Assembly: GCA_007125985.1 (NCBI GenBank)
Contig: SLCE01000033.1
Span: 1 to 32,152, forward strand
DNA: 32,152 nucleotides
Direction of reading: 5' to 3'
Source: Ectothiorhodospiraceae bacterium
Lineage (GTDB): Bacteria; Pseudomonadota; Gammaproteobacteria; Nitrococcales; Aquisalimonadaceae
The notes under the pieces are model-generated. The model was not told the DNA's origin and did no database searches. It was given only the letters and a program-made list of their open reading frames with translations. The translations under genes were made by a program, and so were the position numbers. Shown here piece by piece: positions 16,207-23,779 of this stretch. Each line of letters begins with the position of its first letter. Position 1 is the stretch's first letter.

Positions 16207-17480
16207 GACTGATAACTCAGGGCACGTAGCTCCCGTCGCAACGGATAGGTGCTGGACGGCATGAGCTGGGTCATGAGAATAACGATCATCTCCTCGCTGG
16301 GATCAACCCAGAAGGCGGTACTTGCCGCGCCACCCCAGGCATACTCGCCGGCGGACCCGATGAGCTGGGCACGAACGGGATCCAGGGTCACGGAGAAGCC
16401 CAGCCCGAACCCGACACCTTCGAAGGTGGCTTCACTGAAACGCGGTTGCCCCATGGACGCCATATCCCCGCCCAGGTGGTTGCGCGTCATGAACTGGACG
16501 GTGCGTGGCCCCAACAGGCGCTGACCTTCCAGTTCTCCGCCGCTGAGCAGCATACGGCAGAAGCTCAGGTAATCGCCCACGGTCCCCACCAGCCCGCCGC
16601 CGCCCGAGCAGGCGTCCGCAGGACGCAGGAATGGGCTGTCTTCAGGGCTTTCCAAGCGCCGCAGGCCACCGGGACGGGATGGCGGCAAGGCGTCCGCCGG
16701 ACGCACCGCATTCACGCCGGACAGCCCCGGCCCATCCAGCGGACCATACATGGCTGCAAACCGCTCACGCGCATGCTGCGGCACCGTGAAGCTGGTGTCT
16801 CGCATGCCCAGTGGTTGCAGGATGCGTCGCTGGAAGAATGCCTCCAGGTGCTCTCCAGAGAGAACTTCCACCAGATGCCCGAGCACATCCGTGGCCACAC
16901 TGTAATTCCATTCACTGCCCGGGTGGGCAATGAGCGGGAGCCTTCCCAGCCGCGCCACGATATCCGCCAGCGGTTCCTGGCGACGGCCGAAATCCACCTG
17001 GTGCTCCCGGTAGAGCGCATCCACCGGATTGGCATGCATGAAACCATAGGTGAGCCCGCTGGTATGTGTCAGCAACTGCCGGATGGTGATCAGCGAGCGG
17101 GCCGGTACCAGGCGTGGCCGGTCCACATCGGTGCCCTCCATCACCTGCATGTCACGGAACGCCGGAATGTACAGCGCCACGGGATCATCCAGTTGGAAGC
17201 GCCCCTCCTCATAAAGCATCATCAAGGCGACGCTGGTAACAGGTTTGGTCATCGAATAGATGCGGAAGACCGTATCCTGATCCACCGGCAGGCCCCGCTC
17301 CCTATCCCGGTAACCACGGGTTTCCAGAAACGCCACACCACTGCGCCGGTAAATGAGCGTGCTCAAGCCGGGCAGGCGCTCCTGTTCGACCTGCCGATCC
17401 ATCCACGCGTTGACACGCTCCAGCCGCCGGGAACACAGCCCGACGGATTCCGGCGCTATCTGTTCCAGCACGCTGTTCAC
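16194..17480 (-). CDS. Serine hydrolase, class C beta-lactamase/EstB-like
   Basis: A 428-residue protein of the beta-lactamase-like serine hydrolase family (esterases, penicillin-binding-protein relatives). The active-site SxxK motif is SMTK (Ser76 to Lys79), preceded by VFRIY, and WNYSVATDVLG supplies the second-motif Tyr. The C-terminal EYAWGGAASTAFWVDP corresponds to the third motif, where H/K-x-G is replaced by WGG. No signal peptide is evident, pointing to an intracellular esterase. The start is GTG at 17480 with AGGA/GAGG close upstream. The repeat element begins 20 bases further upstream, so any original promoter has been displaced. The dehydrogenase operon starts 83 bases after its stop. 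Confidence 0.88.
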   Translation of the reverse strand: MNSVLEQIAPESVGLCSRRLERVNAWMDRQVEQERLPGLSTLIYRRSGVAFLETRGYRDRERGLPVDQDTVFRIYSMTKPVTSVALMMLYEEGRFQLDDPVALYIPAFRDMQVMEGTDVDRPRLVPARSLITIRQLLTHTSGLTYGFMHANPVDALYREHQVDFGRRQEPLADIVARLGRLPLIAHPGSEWNYSVATDVLGHLVEVLSGEHLEAFFQRRILQPLGMRDTSFTVPQHARERFAAMYGPLDGPGLSGVNAVRPADALPPSRPGGLRRLESPEDSPFLRPADACSGGGGLVGTVGDYLSFCRMLLSGGELEGQRLLGPRTVQFMTRNHLGGDMASMGQPRFSEATFEGVGFGLGFSVTLDPVRAQLIGSAGEYAWGGAASTAFWVDPSEEMIVILMTQLMPSSTYPLRRELRALSYQSLID

Positions 17481-17500
17481 CTCTTCCTGCGTAAAGGGGG

Positions 17501-17771
17501 TTAAGGAAGCACTGATCGATTCCCATGGCGCTCTGGCTTAGCAGCGTGTTCGGGGGCAAGGCGCGGCTCGCAGGCAATGGCTAGCCCTTGGCAAGAGCCG
17601 CAACACAGAACCCGGACACGCTGCTAAGCCCCGTAGGGCGGGCCATTCGCGCACGCTGAGCAGCGTTGGCGCTCTTGCCAAGCACGACTGCCATTGCCTG
17701 CGAGCGCCGCCTGGTCAGCGCACGCGAATGGCTCCGCAGAGTACCATGGGAATCGATCAGTGCTTCCTTAA
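17501..17771. mobile_element. 271-bp MITE-like element with nested inverted repeats, no transposase
   Basis: The outermost 28 bases (17501-17528 and 17744-17771) are perfect inverted repeats. Each end reads TTAA then GGAAGCACTGAT inward, so TTAA may be a 4-bp target duplication around 24-bp terminal repeats; YTAR-type targets are described for IS5-group elements. Inside are two further hairpins: 17535-17554 with 17611-17630 (19 of 20 match) and 17642-17659 with 17715-17732 (16 of 18). CTCGCAGGCAATGGC and CTTGGCAAGAGC each occur once per half in opposite orientation. No coding capacity for a transposase is present, so it would move only with a transposase supplied in trans. Confidence 0.8.
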
Positions 17772-17784
17772 GAGACTAGGCGTT

Positions 17785-17812
17785 TTGGTACCGTTTCCAC
17801 AAGCTTTATACA
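17785..17812 (+). promoter_or_regulatory. Possible sigma-70 promoter for the site-2 protease gene
   Basis: TTGGTA (17785-17790) and TATACA (17807-17812) are separated by 16 bases, each matching four of six consensus positions. It lies just downstream of the repeat element and about 140 bases before the start codon. Confidence 0.3.
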
Positions 17813-17951
17813 TCAAGTGATCGTGAACATGGTGTCCGGGACTGCCCCACGCCATTGCCCCGACCGGCCGGCTATGCTCCCATCAGAACAGGGGCCCGGA
17901 TCGGGCTGTGATTGCGTTGGACGGGCTACGGCCCGGGCTACAGGAATGGCT

Positions 17952-19073
17952 ATGTTCAAGACTGTGCTTCTGCTCGGCCACGTGCGCGGCATTCGTATCG
18001 AACTGCATGTAAGCTGGTTAATCATTTTCACCCTTTTCCTGGTGGGGATGAGCGCTGGCCTTCAACAGCAATACCCCGATTGGCCGCTCTCCACCGCCGT
18101 GCTCGCGGCCCTGGCCACCGCATTGACGTTTTTCGCCTCCATTGTCGCCCATGAGTTGGGGCATAGCCTGGTAGCCATACGCCGTGGAATCCCCGTGCGG
18201 GCCATCACACTGTTCATCTTCGGTGGCGTGGCGCAAATGAGCCGCGACAGCGACCGCCCGGATGACGAATTCTGGATTGCCATCGCCGGCCCGCTGGTGA
18301 GCTTCTCCCTGGCAGCGGGCTTTGGCGTGCTATCCCTGCTGACAGCAGGTTGGCATGAGGCCCTGCACGTAGCCCTCACATGGTTGGCTTTCATCAATCT
18401 GGTGGTTGCCGTGTTCAATCTGATTCCCGGTTTTCCGCTGGATGGGGGGCGCGTGTTCCGGGCGCTGGTCTGGAAGGCAACCGGTGATGCCCGTAAAGGC
18501 ATGGACGCAGCGGTCATGGGCGGTCGGGTGGTAGCCTACGCCCTGTTCGCGGTTGCGTTGCTGAACATCCTGGTGCTTGGAAACTGGGTTGGCGGACTCT
18601 GGATCACGCTGATCGCCTGGTTTCTGCTCAACATGGCCGAAGGCCAGGGCCGCGCCTTCGACATGCGCGAGCGCCTGGGGTCGGTCCGGGCCCGGGATCT
18701 GGCCAGCGGCGATATCCCCCGGGTTACGGCGGAACAGACACTGAGCCGCTGGGTGTCCGAACAGGTGTTGCCCAGCGGGGAACGGGCCTGTCTGGTTGGT
18801 GAACCACGTCGCCCGTTGGGGCTGGTCAGTCTGAGCGATGCGCGGGCCGTTCCGCAGGACCAATGGGAAATCACCCCGGTGTCACAGGTGATGACGCCGT
18901 TGGAGGCACTGGTCACCGTTAAACCGGACACGCCAGCACATGAGGTGCTGCACTTGATGACGGAGCGCAATCTGAATCAGGTACCGGTCATGGACGATGG
19001 GCGGGTATCCGGCTGGATCGACCGGCACCGACTCATGCGCACGCTGGAGCTTCACATGGAGGTCGGTCGCTGA
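17952..19073 (+). CDS. Site-2 protease family (M50) membrane metalloprotease with C-terminal CBS domains
   Basis: A 373-residue membrane protease. HELGH (67-71) in the second hydrophobic segment supplies two zinc-binding His and the catalytic Glu, and FNLIPGFPLDGGRV (about 157-170) gives the third ligand Asp. Six or so helices are followed by a cytoplasmic region with two CBS-like repeats, the second reading VSQVMTPLEALVTVKPDT with MTERNLNQVPVMDDGRVSGWIDR. CBS domains usually sense adenine nucleotides. AGGAA lies five to six bases before the ATG at 17952; longer in-frame starts upstream would add non-conserved residues. The substrate is unknown. Confidence 0.9.
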   Translation: MFKTVLLLGHVRGIRIELHVSWLIIFTLFLVGMSAGLQQQYPDWPLSTAVLAALATALTFFASIVAHELGHSLVAIRRGIPVRAITLFIFGGVAQMSRDSDRPDDEFWIAIAGPLVSFSLAAGFGVLSLLTAGWHEALHVALTWLAFINLVVAVFNLIPGFPLDGGRVFRALVWKATGDARKGMDAAVMGGRVVAYALFAVALLNILVLGNWVGGLWITLIAWFLLNMAEGQGRAFDMRERLGSVRARDLASGDIPRVTAEQTLSRWVSEQVLPSGERACLVGEPRRPLGLVSLSDARAVPQDQWEITPVSQVMTPLEALVTVKPDTPAHEVLHLMTERNLNQVPVMDDGRVSGWIDRHRLMRTLELHMEVGR

Positions 19074-19085
19074 ACGAGGCCAAGC

Positions 19086-19340
19086 TCACTCGCTACCAGT
19101 GCGCTTCTCCGGGGTTACCACCCGGAACCGGTCATGCGCGCCTTCCACGTCCAGCAAGTACAGGGCGCCACGCTCCCGGCCCATAAGGCACTGAACCCGG
19201 CTCCCCATGGGGACCACCAGGCGCATGGTCGTTCCGAGTTCCGTTCGCAGCACCAGTTCCACCGGCTTGCCCCGGTCGTTGACGAACTCGAGGTGCTCTT
19301 CCGGATTCAGGTGTCGAATGCTTGCGTTTCTGGTGATCAT
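19086..19340 (-). CDS. Small hypothetical protein (84 aa)
   Basis: An 84-residue protein, MITRNASIRHLNPEEHLEFV and onward, with GAGG shortly before the ATG. It contains a charged, strand-rich middle (VELVLRTELGTTMRLVVP) and MGRERGALYLLDVEG. An overlapping open frame on the other strand (19134-19547) has a less protein-like composition, so the minus-strand reading is preferred. It converges on the protease gene with a 12-base gap and is divergent from the stress-protein gene. No family is recognised. Confidence 0.55.
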   Translation of the reverse strand: MITRNASIRHLNPEEHLEFVNDRGKPVELVLRTELGTTMRLVVPMGSRVQCLMGRERGALYLLDVEGAHDRFRVVTPEKRTGSE

Positions 19341-19534
19341 CGTCTGCCTCTGCCGACTGGTCAGCTCTATCTGCAGCATAGTCCAGCATGGCCCGGCACA
19401 CAGCATGCGCGGGTCGTGATCCGCGCGACTGCCGGCATGCGGCCGGAACTGCTACCATCTAGTCGGAGGAAACGCGCCGACCCGGCGCCACGACAACGAC
19501 AAGCCAGCATGAAGTGGCAAGGAGATGAAACGCC

Positions 19535-20002
19535 ATGGTTTCCGTGAATACCCTGATCGTCGCCTGTGACGGCTCATCCCACTCGGCCCGCGGTGCGGAA
19601 TACGCCGCCTACTTCGCAAAAGTCACCGGCGCCCGAATCCATCTGGTGCATGCGTTCCCGAGCACGCCCTTGGAACTGATCGGCCTGCCCGGCGGTTCGC
19701 CGCATATGGTCGGCGTGGAGCGCTTCGACGAGAAGACGTTCCGCAGCCTCTGGGATCAGGCAGCCAAGGAAGCATTCAAGGTCGGCAAAGCGGCGCTGGG
19801 TGAGGCCGCGGAATCGGCAGAGACAGTCAAGCTCAGCGGAGACCCCGCTGAAGTGATCCTCGAATACGCGAGCAAGCAGGATAACCCGATGATCATTATC
19901 GGTCCGCGGGGGATGGGCCGCGTGCGGGAAGCGCTGCTGGGAAGCGTCTCCCAGCGCGTACTACACGGCGCTCACTGCCCAGTGGTACTGGTCCGCAAGT
20001 AG
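19535..20002 (+). CDS. Universal stress protein (UspA family)
   Basis: A 155-residue Usp domain. It opens with NTLIVACDGSSHSARGAEYA, and the ATP-binding signature G-x2-G-x9-G-S is present as GPRGMGRVREALLGSVS (about 124-140), followed by HCPVVLVRK. It is therefore of the nucleotide-binding type, cytoplasmic, and usually dimeric. AAGGAG precedes the ATG by about nine bases. It is a single gene with its own upstream region and ends at a hairpin shared with the convergent soxYZ gene. The role is general stress physiology. Confidence 0.92.
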   Translation: MVSVNTLIVACDGSSHSARGAEYAAYFAKVTGARIHLVHAFPSTPLELIGLPGGSPHMVGVERFDEKTFRSLWDQAAKEAFKVGKAALGEAAESAETVKLSGDPAEVILEYASKQDNPMIIIGPRGMGRVREALLGSVSQRVLHGAHCPVVLVRK

Positions 20003-20021
20003 TCTCACAGCCGCGGAGATA

Positions 20022-20049
20022 GACCCCGCCCGGTTCCTCAGGCGGGGTC
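20022..20049. terminator. Shared hairpin between uspA-like and soxYZ genes
   Basis: GACCCCGCC (20022-20030) pairs perfectly with GGCGGGGTC (20041-20049). The soxYZ stop codon (20038-20040 on the minus strand) lies in the loop and the last codons form one arm, so the same structure can end both convergent transcripts. Confidence 0.65.
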
Positions 20050-20862
20050 CAGCGTCTCGGTCACCTCAACGGTTTCCCCGGTATCCTCCGTCCACGAGAA
20101 ACGCAATTCGCCGGCACGCGGCTTCACATGGAATCGCAGATAGGGATTGGCTGACACGGCCTGATACAGCTCTGCCTCAAACACAGGGTCACCATCGAGT
20201 TCGACCTGGAAGCGCTCCACAATGCGCTTGGGTATGAGTTCACCGTCTTCACCCTCACGCAATCCGGTTTCCATGGGATGGTTGATCAGCGTGAGGATCT
20301 CGGCAGGATTTCCAGCCTGTGGGTTCGGAGGCACCCGGACGCGCGGGTTATCCAGACCCATGGCGCTACTATCGCCATTGCGGCTGAGACATCCGCTGAC
20401 GGTCACGCGTACATCCCGCGTCGCCACCTTCATCTCGCCCCGGCTGGTGCGGGCTACTGCGATCACGGTCTGTGATTCATTCAGACGCACGCGCGTCGCC
20501 ACAACCGCCTTGCCGGCTGCAGGCGTAAGCCGGAAAGCAGCGATTTCCGGGTTCGGGTTTCCGGCGCCGAACACATGGATGGACTCCACGTAATCGTCAT
20601 CCGACATCGGGCTGTCCACTGACACGGACAGGGAGACGGACGAGCCGTCCTCGGACACCAGGGGCAGATCAAGATCGATACCGGTGGTGCTCGGCTCTGA
20701 CCCATCCAGCAGTTCCCGGACGACGTCCAGCCGCTCCCACGGCTGCCGCGCCAATAGCAATGACGGCGCAGAAAGCAAGAGGCCTCCCACCCCCAGCACG
20801 CCCGCACCGGAACGCAGGAAGCTGCGGCGATCACCACGGAAAACGGGTTTGGTCAATCTCAT
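20038..20862 (-). CDS. SoxYZ fusion, sulfur carrier protein
   Basis: A 274-residue exported protein. The Tat signal has RRSFLR (12-17) and a hydrophobic stretch to about residue 38. Residues ~42-160 form a SoxY-like domain ending TRDVRVTVSGCLSRNG, with its only Cys, Cys158, at the position of the sulfur-carrying Cys of SoxY. Residues ~172-272 form a SoxZ-like domain, with LINHPMETGLR and ANPYLRFHVKPRAGELRFSW. In SoxYZ the Cys carries the sulfur chain being oxidised in the periplasm. Classical SoxY ends in GGCGG; here the Cys is in an internal linker. ATG at 20862 gives a compact Tat peptide. No other sox genes are in the window; fcc genes are upstream. Confidence 0.88.
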   Translation of the reverse strand: MRLTKPVFRGDRRSFLRSGAGVLGVGGLLLSAPSLLLARQPWERLDVVRELLDGSEPSTTGIDLDLPLVSEDGSSVSLSVSVDSPMSDDDYVESIHVFGAGNPNPEIAAFRLTPAAGKAVVATRVRLNESQTVIAVARTSRGEMKVATRDVRVTVSGCLSRNGDSSAMGLDNPRVRVPPNPQAGNPAEILTLINHPMETGLREGEDGELIPKRIVERFQVELDGDPVFEAELYQAVSANPYLRFHVKPRAGELRFSWTEDTGETVEVTETLDPA

Positions 20863-20916
20863 CACTCCCACCAAATGCGTTATAATTCCGATAGACAGGC
20901 GGGGACCGCAATGGTT

Positions 20917-21966
20917 TCACAGACGGGGTAAGCGCAAGGGTCCACGCAAACCGAGGACGGCCCCGAGCAGAATACCGCCAATCGCCAGGAAAGAGCCCAG
21001 CCCCAGCGTGGACATCCCCGTCAAGCCCTGCCCCACCGAGCAGCCCAACGCCAGCCCGCCACCAACGCCCATCAGCAGCCCACCCGCCATCGAGCGCAAC
21101 ATGCGCTGCGGCGAGTCAAAACCCTGCAGGTGGAAACTGCGGCTCAGCAGCGCCGCCACCAGCGAACCAGCCAAAACGCCCGCGACCACGGTCACGCCGA
21201 AATCCAATGCCGTTCCAGTGGACAGCATCACGTACTGAACGCTGTCACCAATCGGCGCGACGAAGGTCAGGGAAACGAGCCGAACCGGATCAAAATCGTC
21301 CGCCCCAAGGTAACCGGTGATGAACCAGCCGACCGGCACCAGACCACCGATCAACACACCTCCGAGCCAGTCCCTTGGGGAATGCCGGAAGCGGGCGTTT
21401 CCAAGGGAGAATGCCAGGAGTGGCAGGGCCACCAGCGACACGGCGATCCATCGGCCCGGCACCGCACCGACATACTGTCCCAGCCAGCCGGACAGACTCA
21501 GCGGGGCGACAGGGGGCGCCACGGAACTCAGCGCCGCCAGCCACAGTCGCAGCGGCGCCAGCAGACCGGACAAGACCATGTAGGCGCCGATCGCCAGGCA
21601 GATCAGCACCACAAACGCACGTAGATTCCCGCTGGCCAACAACACCAGCGAGCGTGCACCACAGCCGTTTGCCGCCACCATGCCGTAGCCGAACAGCAAG
21701 CCCCCCAAGGGCAACAGGAGCCAGGAGAAACTCGGCTGCAGGTACAGGGAACGCCCAAGGCTCACATAGCCCAGGGCTTCCAGCGTTTGCGTTCCGACCA
21801 GGGCTACCGCCGACGCCAGTGCGAAAGCGCGCACACGCCTTCCATCCTGATCCAGAAGCCAGTCACGCAAGCCCCCCGTCAGGCAGAAGCCCGTCCGTTG
21901 ACCGACGACGCCGAACACGAGGCCGACTCCCAGGGCAAACCACAGCACCAGGGTGATGTGGCTCAT
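20917..21966 (-). CDS. YeeE/YedE family membrane protein (sulfur compound transport)
   Basis: A 349-residue inner-membrane protein with about nine or ten helices in two similar halves. The family cysteines are present: Cys28 in QRTGFCLTGG, Cys102 in ANGCGARSL and Cys309 in LGCSVGQGLTG. YeeE/YedE proteins carry thiosulfate or related sulfur species through a cysteine relay. The gene lies between fccB and soxYZ on the same strand, which suggests import or retrieval of sulfur produced in the periplasm; the direction is inferred. No strong Shine-Dalgarno precedes the ATG at 21966, so translation may depend on the upstream gene 46 bases away. Confidence 0.9.
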   Translation of the reverse strand: MSHITLVLWFALGVGLVFGVVGQRTGFCLTGGLRDWLLDQDGRRVRAFALASAVALVGTQTLEALGYVSLGRSLYLQPSFSWLLLPLGGLLFGYGMVAANGCGARSLVLLASGNLRAFVVLICLAIGAYMVLSGLLAPLRLWLAALSSVAPPVAPLSLSGWLGQYVGAVPGRWIAVSLVALPLLAFSLGNARFRHSPRDWLGGVLIGGLVPVGWFITGYLGADDFDPVRLVSLTFVAPIGDSVQYVMLSTGTALDFGVTVVAGVLAGSLVAALLSRSFHLQGFDSPQRMLRSMAGGLLMGVGGGLALGCSVGQGLTGMSTLGLGSFLAIGGILLGAVLGLRGPLRLPRL

Positions 21967-22012
21967 TGCGTCATCGCCCGCGCAGCCTTATCCGAACGAA
22001 GTCGTTTCATGC

Positions 22013-23320
22013 TCAGGCGGGCCGCGTCCCCCAGGTGTCCTGGCAGATCGCGTTGTACCAGCCCACGGCGTGCTCCGCTTCCCGGCGCCGGAAATCCGGA
22101 TCCGCATCCCGTGGACTGATACCGCCGGAACCCTCCACCTCGGCAATGGCGCCGTCCTGAACGGAATAGACGCCCGCCACGGAAATCCCGTACCCGGGTG
22201 CGATGATGCTATAGCAGGTGTTGGCCCAGGAGGCCGGCGGCATTTCCCGCTCCGCCAGGGACGACACAATGGCCATGGCGGCCACCTTCGCCTGGGCGTT
22301 GGCGACAAACCCCGATTTCGGCATCGGCGCTGCTACCGTGGCGTCCCCCACCACGTAGATGTCCGATACCTGCGTGGACTCAAACGTCGCCGGCTTGATC
22401 GGCACCCAGCCGGATTCATCGGTCACGCCTGCGCGATCGGCGATCCAGCCCGCCTTTTGTGGTGGCACCACGTTCAGCACACCCGCCTGATGGCGTTCAC
22501 CGAACTCAGTCTCCACTTCCAGGCGGTCGGCATCGACACGCACCACACGGCCGTCATCTGACAGGCTGACCCATTCGATCATATCGCCATAGACTTCCGC
22601 CCAGCCGTCCATGAACAGCCCTTGCTTGGAAAAGCCGTCCTTGGAATCCAGCAGCAGCACCTTGGAGCGCGGCTTGTGCGTCTTCAGGTAGTGGGCCACC
22701 ATGCTCACGCGCTCATAGGGCCCTGGCGGGCAGCGAAACGGGTTGGCGGGCGCCGACAGGATAAACACCCCACCATCGTCCATGGCCTCCAACTGCCGCT
22801 TGAGAAGCAGGGTCTGTTCACCGGCCTTCCAAGCGTGTGGTGCTTTCTCCGCCGCATCTTCGCCGTAACCTTCCAGCGCGTCCCAGCGGATCTCGATACC
22901 CGGGGACAGCACCAGCCGGTCATAACGCAGCGTGGACCCGTCACCCAACGTCACTGTGTGGGCCGCCGCATCGATATCCTGGGCAGTGGTGTGAAGCACG
23001 TTCACGCCATACCGGTCTTTCAGTTCCCGGTAATCATGCCCCACCGATTCGAATTCGCGCAGTCCCCCGAGGTAGAGATTGGTGAACGGGCAGGTATAAA
23101 ACCGTTCCACAGGCTCCACCAGGGTCACCTGGAGCGCGGGGTTGTACCGCTTCAGGTACTTGGCCGCCGTGGCCCCGCCAAACCCCCCGCCCACGACCAC
23201 GACGTGGCCCGGGCCACCGTTGGACCAGGCGGGAACACCCCAGCTTCCCAGCGCGGCCACGGCGCCCGTCGCACCCAACAGCTTCAACGTCTCCCGTCGA
23301 TTGGTGATGAAATGCTTCAT
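22013..23320 (-). CDS. fccB: Flavocytochrome c sulfide dehydrogenase, flavoprotein subunit
   Basis: A 435-residue Tat-exported flavoprotein (NRRETLKLLG near the start). The FAD-binding GGGFGG is at about 44-49. YTCPFTN has Cys77, matching the Cys that binds FAD covalently through its 8-alpha-methyl group. Cys197 (FRCPPGPYER) and Cys369 (ANTCYS) match the redox-active disulfide of the Allochromatium enzyme; the intervals of 120 and 292 residues are close to the known 119 and 295. VGDATV is the second FAD motif. It oxidises sulfide in the periplasm and passes electrons to the cytochrome encoded nine bases upstream. All catalytic residues are present. Confidence 0.95.
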   Translation of the reverse strand: MKHFITNRRETLKLLGATGAVAALGSWGVPAWSNGGPGHVVVVGGGFGGATAAKYLKRYNPALQVTLVEPVERFYTCPFTNLYLGGLREFESVGHDYRELKDRYGVNVLHTTAQDIDAAAHTVTLGDGSTLRYDRLVLSPGIEIRWDALEGYGEDAAEKAPHAWKAGEQTLLLKRQLEAMDDGGVFILSAPANPFRCPPGPYERVSMVAHYLKTHKPRSKVLLLDSKDGFSKQGLFMDGWAEVYGDMIEWVSLSDDGRVVRVDADRLEVETEFGERHQAGVLNVVPPQKAGWIADRAGVTDESGWVPIKPATFESTQVSDIYVVGDATVAAPMPKSGFVANAQAKVAAMAIVSSLAEREMPPASWANTCYSIIAPGYGISVAGVYSVQDGAIAEVEGSGGISPRDADPDFRRREAEHAVGWYNAICQDTWGTRPA

Positions 23321-23329
23321 GCCTGCCCC

Positions 23330-23668
23330 CTAGTCCCTGATGGACGCGAAATAGTTGGCCAACGCCTCGAGCTCGGCCTCGGTATATCCTTTGGCGATGC
23401 GATTCATCACCGTTGTGTTCGGCGTTTCATCGCGCTTGAAGGCGATCAGTTGGGCAAGCAGAACCCCCGCAGGCTGACCCGCAATGGAAGGGATGGAATC
23501 CTCCCCGTAGCGCCCGTCGGTTCCATGGCAGTTGAAGCAACTGCCTGCAAGCATGGATGCATGGTTATAACTGATCTCCTCCGCCTGGGCGGAAGATAAC
23601 ACCGTACCGGCAAGCATTAACGCACCCACTACCAGGGCGCGCGCGTTATTCTGCACGCTCTTGATCAT
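23330..23668 (-). CDS. fccA: Monoheme c-type cytochrome, FccA-like subunit
   Basis: A 112-residue cytochrome with a Sec signal (cleavage after SSAQA, about residue 29) and a single heme motif CFNCH (Cys44, Cys47, His48). Met88 in TVMNRIAKGY is the likely sixth ligand. It resembles one half of the diheme FccA of Allochromatium; monoheme partners are known in other sulfide dehydrogenases. The gene precedes fccB by nine bases and should be the electron acceptor of the flavoprotein. GGAG lies about eight bases before the ATG at 23668. It appears to head the four-gene sulfur cluster. Confidence 0.92.
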   Translation of the reverse strand: MIKSVQNNARALVVGALMLAGTVLSSAQAEEISYNHASMLAGSCFNCHGTDGRYGEDSIPSIAGQPAGVLLAQLIAFKRDETPNTTVMNRIAKGYTEAELEALANYFASIRD

Positions 23669-23753
23669 TGTTCCCGCTCCGCCATCTCGTTAAACGCCCG
23701 GCATACGGCCTTGAGGCCGATCATCACCATAACTTAACGATAGTCCACGACGC

Positions 23754-23771
23754 CCAACCAATAACGGTTGG
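23754..23771 (-). terminator. Small hairpin between EamA gene and fccA
   Basis: CCAACC and GGTTGG pair across six bases just after the EamA stop on the minus strand. It may separate that transcript from the fcc cluster; the fccA promoter should lie in the remaining ~85 bases but no clear -35/-10 pair was seen. Confidence 0.4.
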
Positions 23772-23779
23772 TTTTAACC

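Noticed and set aside
17501-17771. CRISPR-like or origin-like repeat
   Set aside because: The repeats are inverted and nested rather than direct and evenly spaced, which fits a MITE rather than a CRISPR array or iterons.
19134-19547. Plus-strand open frame overlapping the 84-residue minus-strand gene and the stress-protein start
   Set aside because: Composition is poor and it overlaps the usp ribosome-binding site; the minus-strand frame has the better start and sequence pattern.
22622-23599. Plus-strand open frame of 325 codons opposite fccB/fccA
   Set aside because: fccB and fccA are confirmed by all catalytic and heme residues, so this is a shadow frame.
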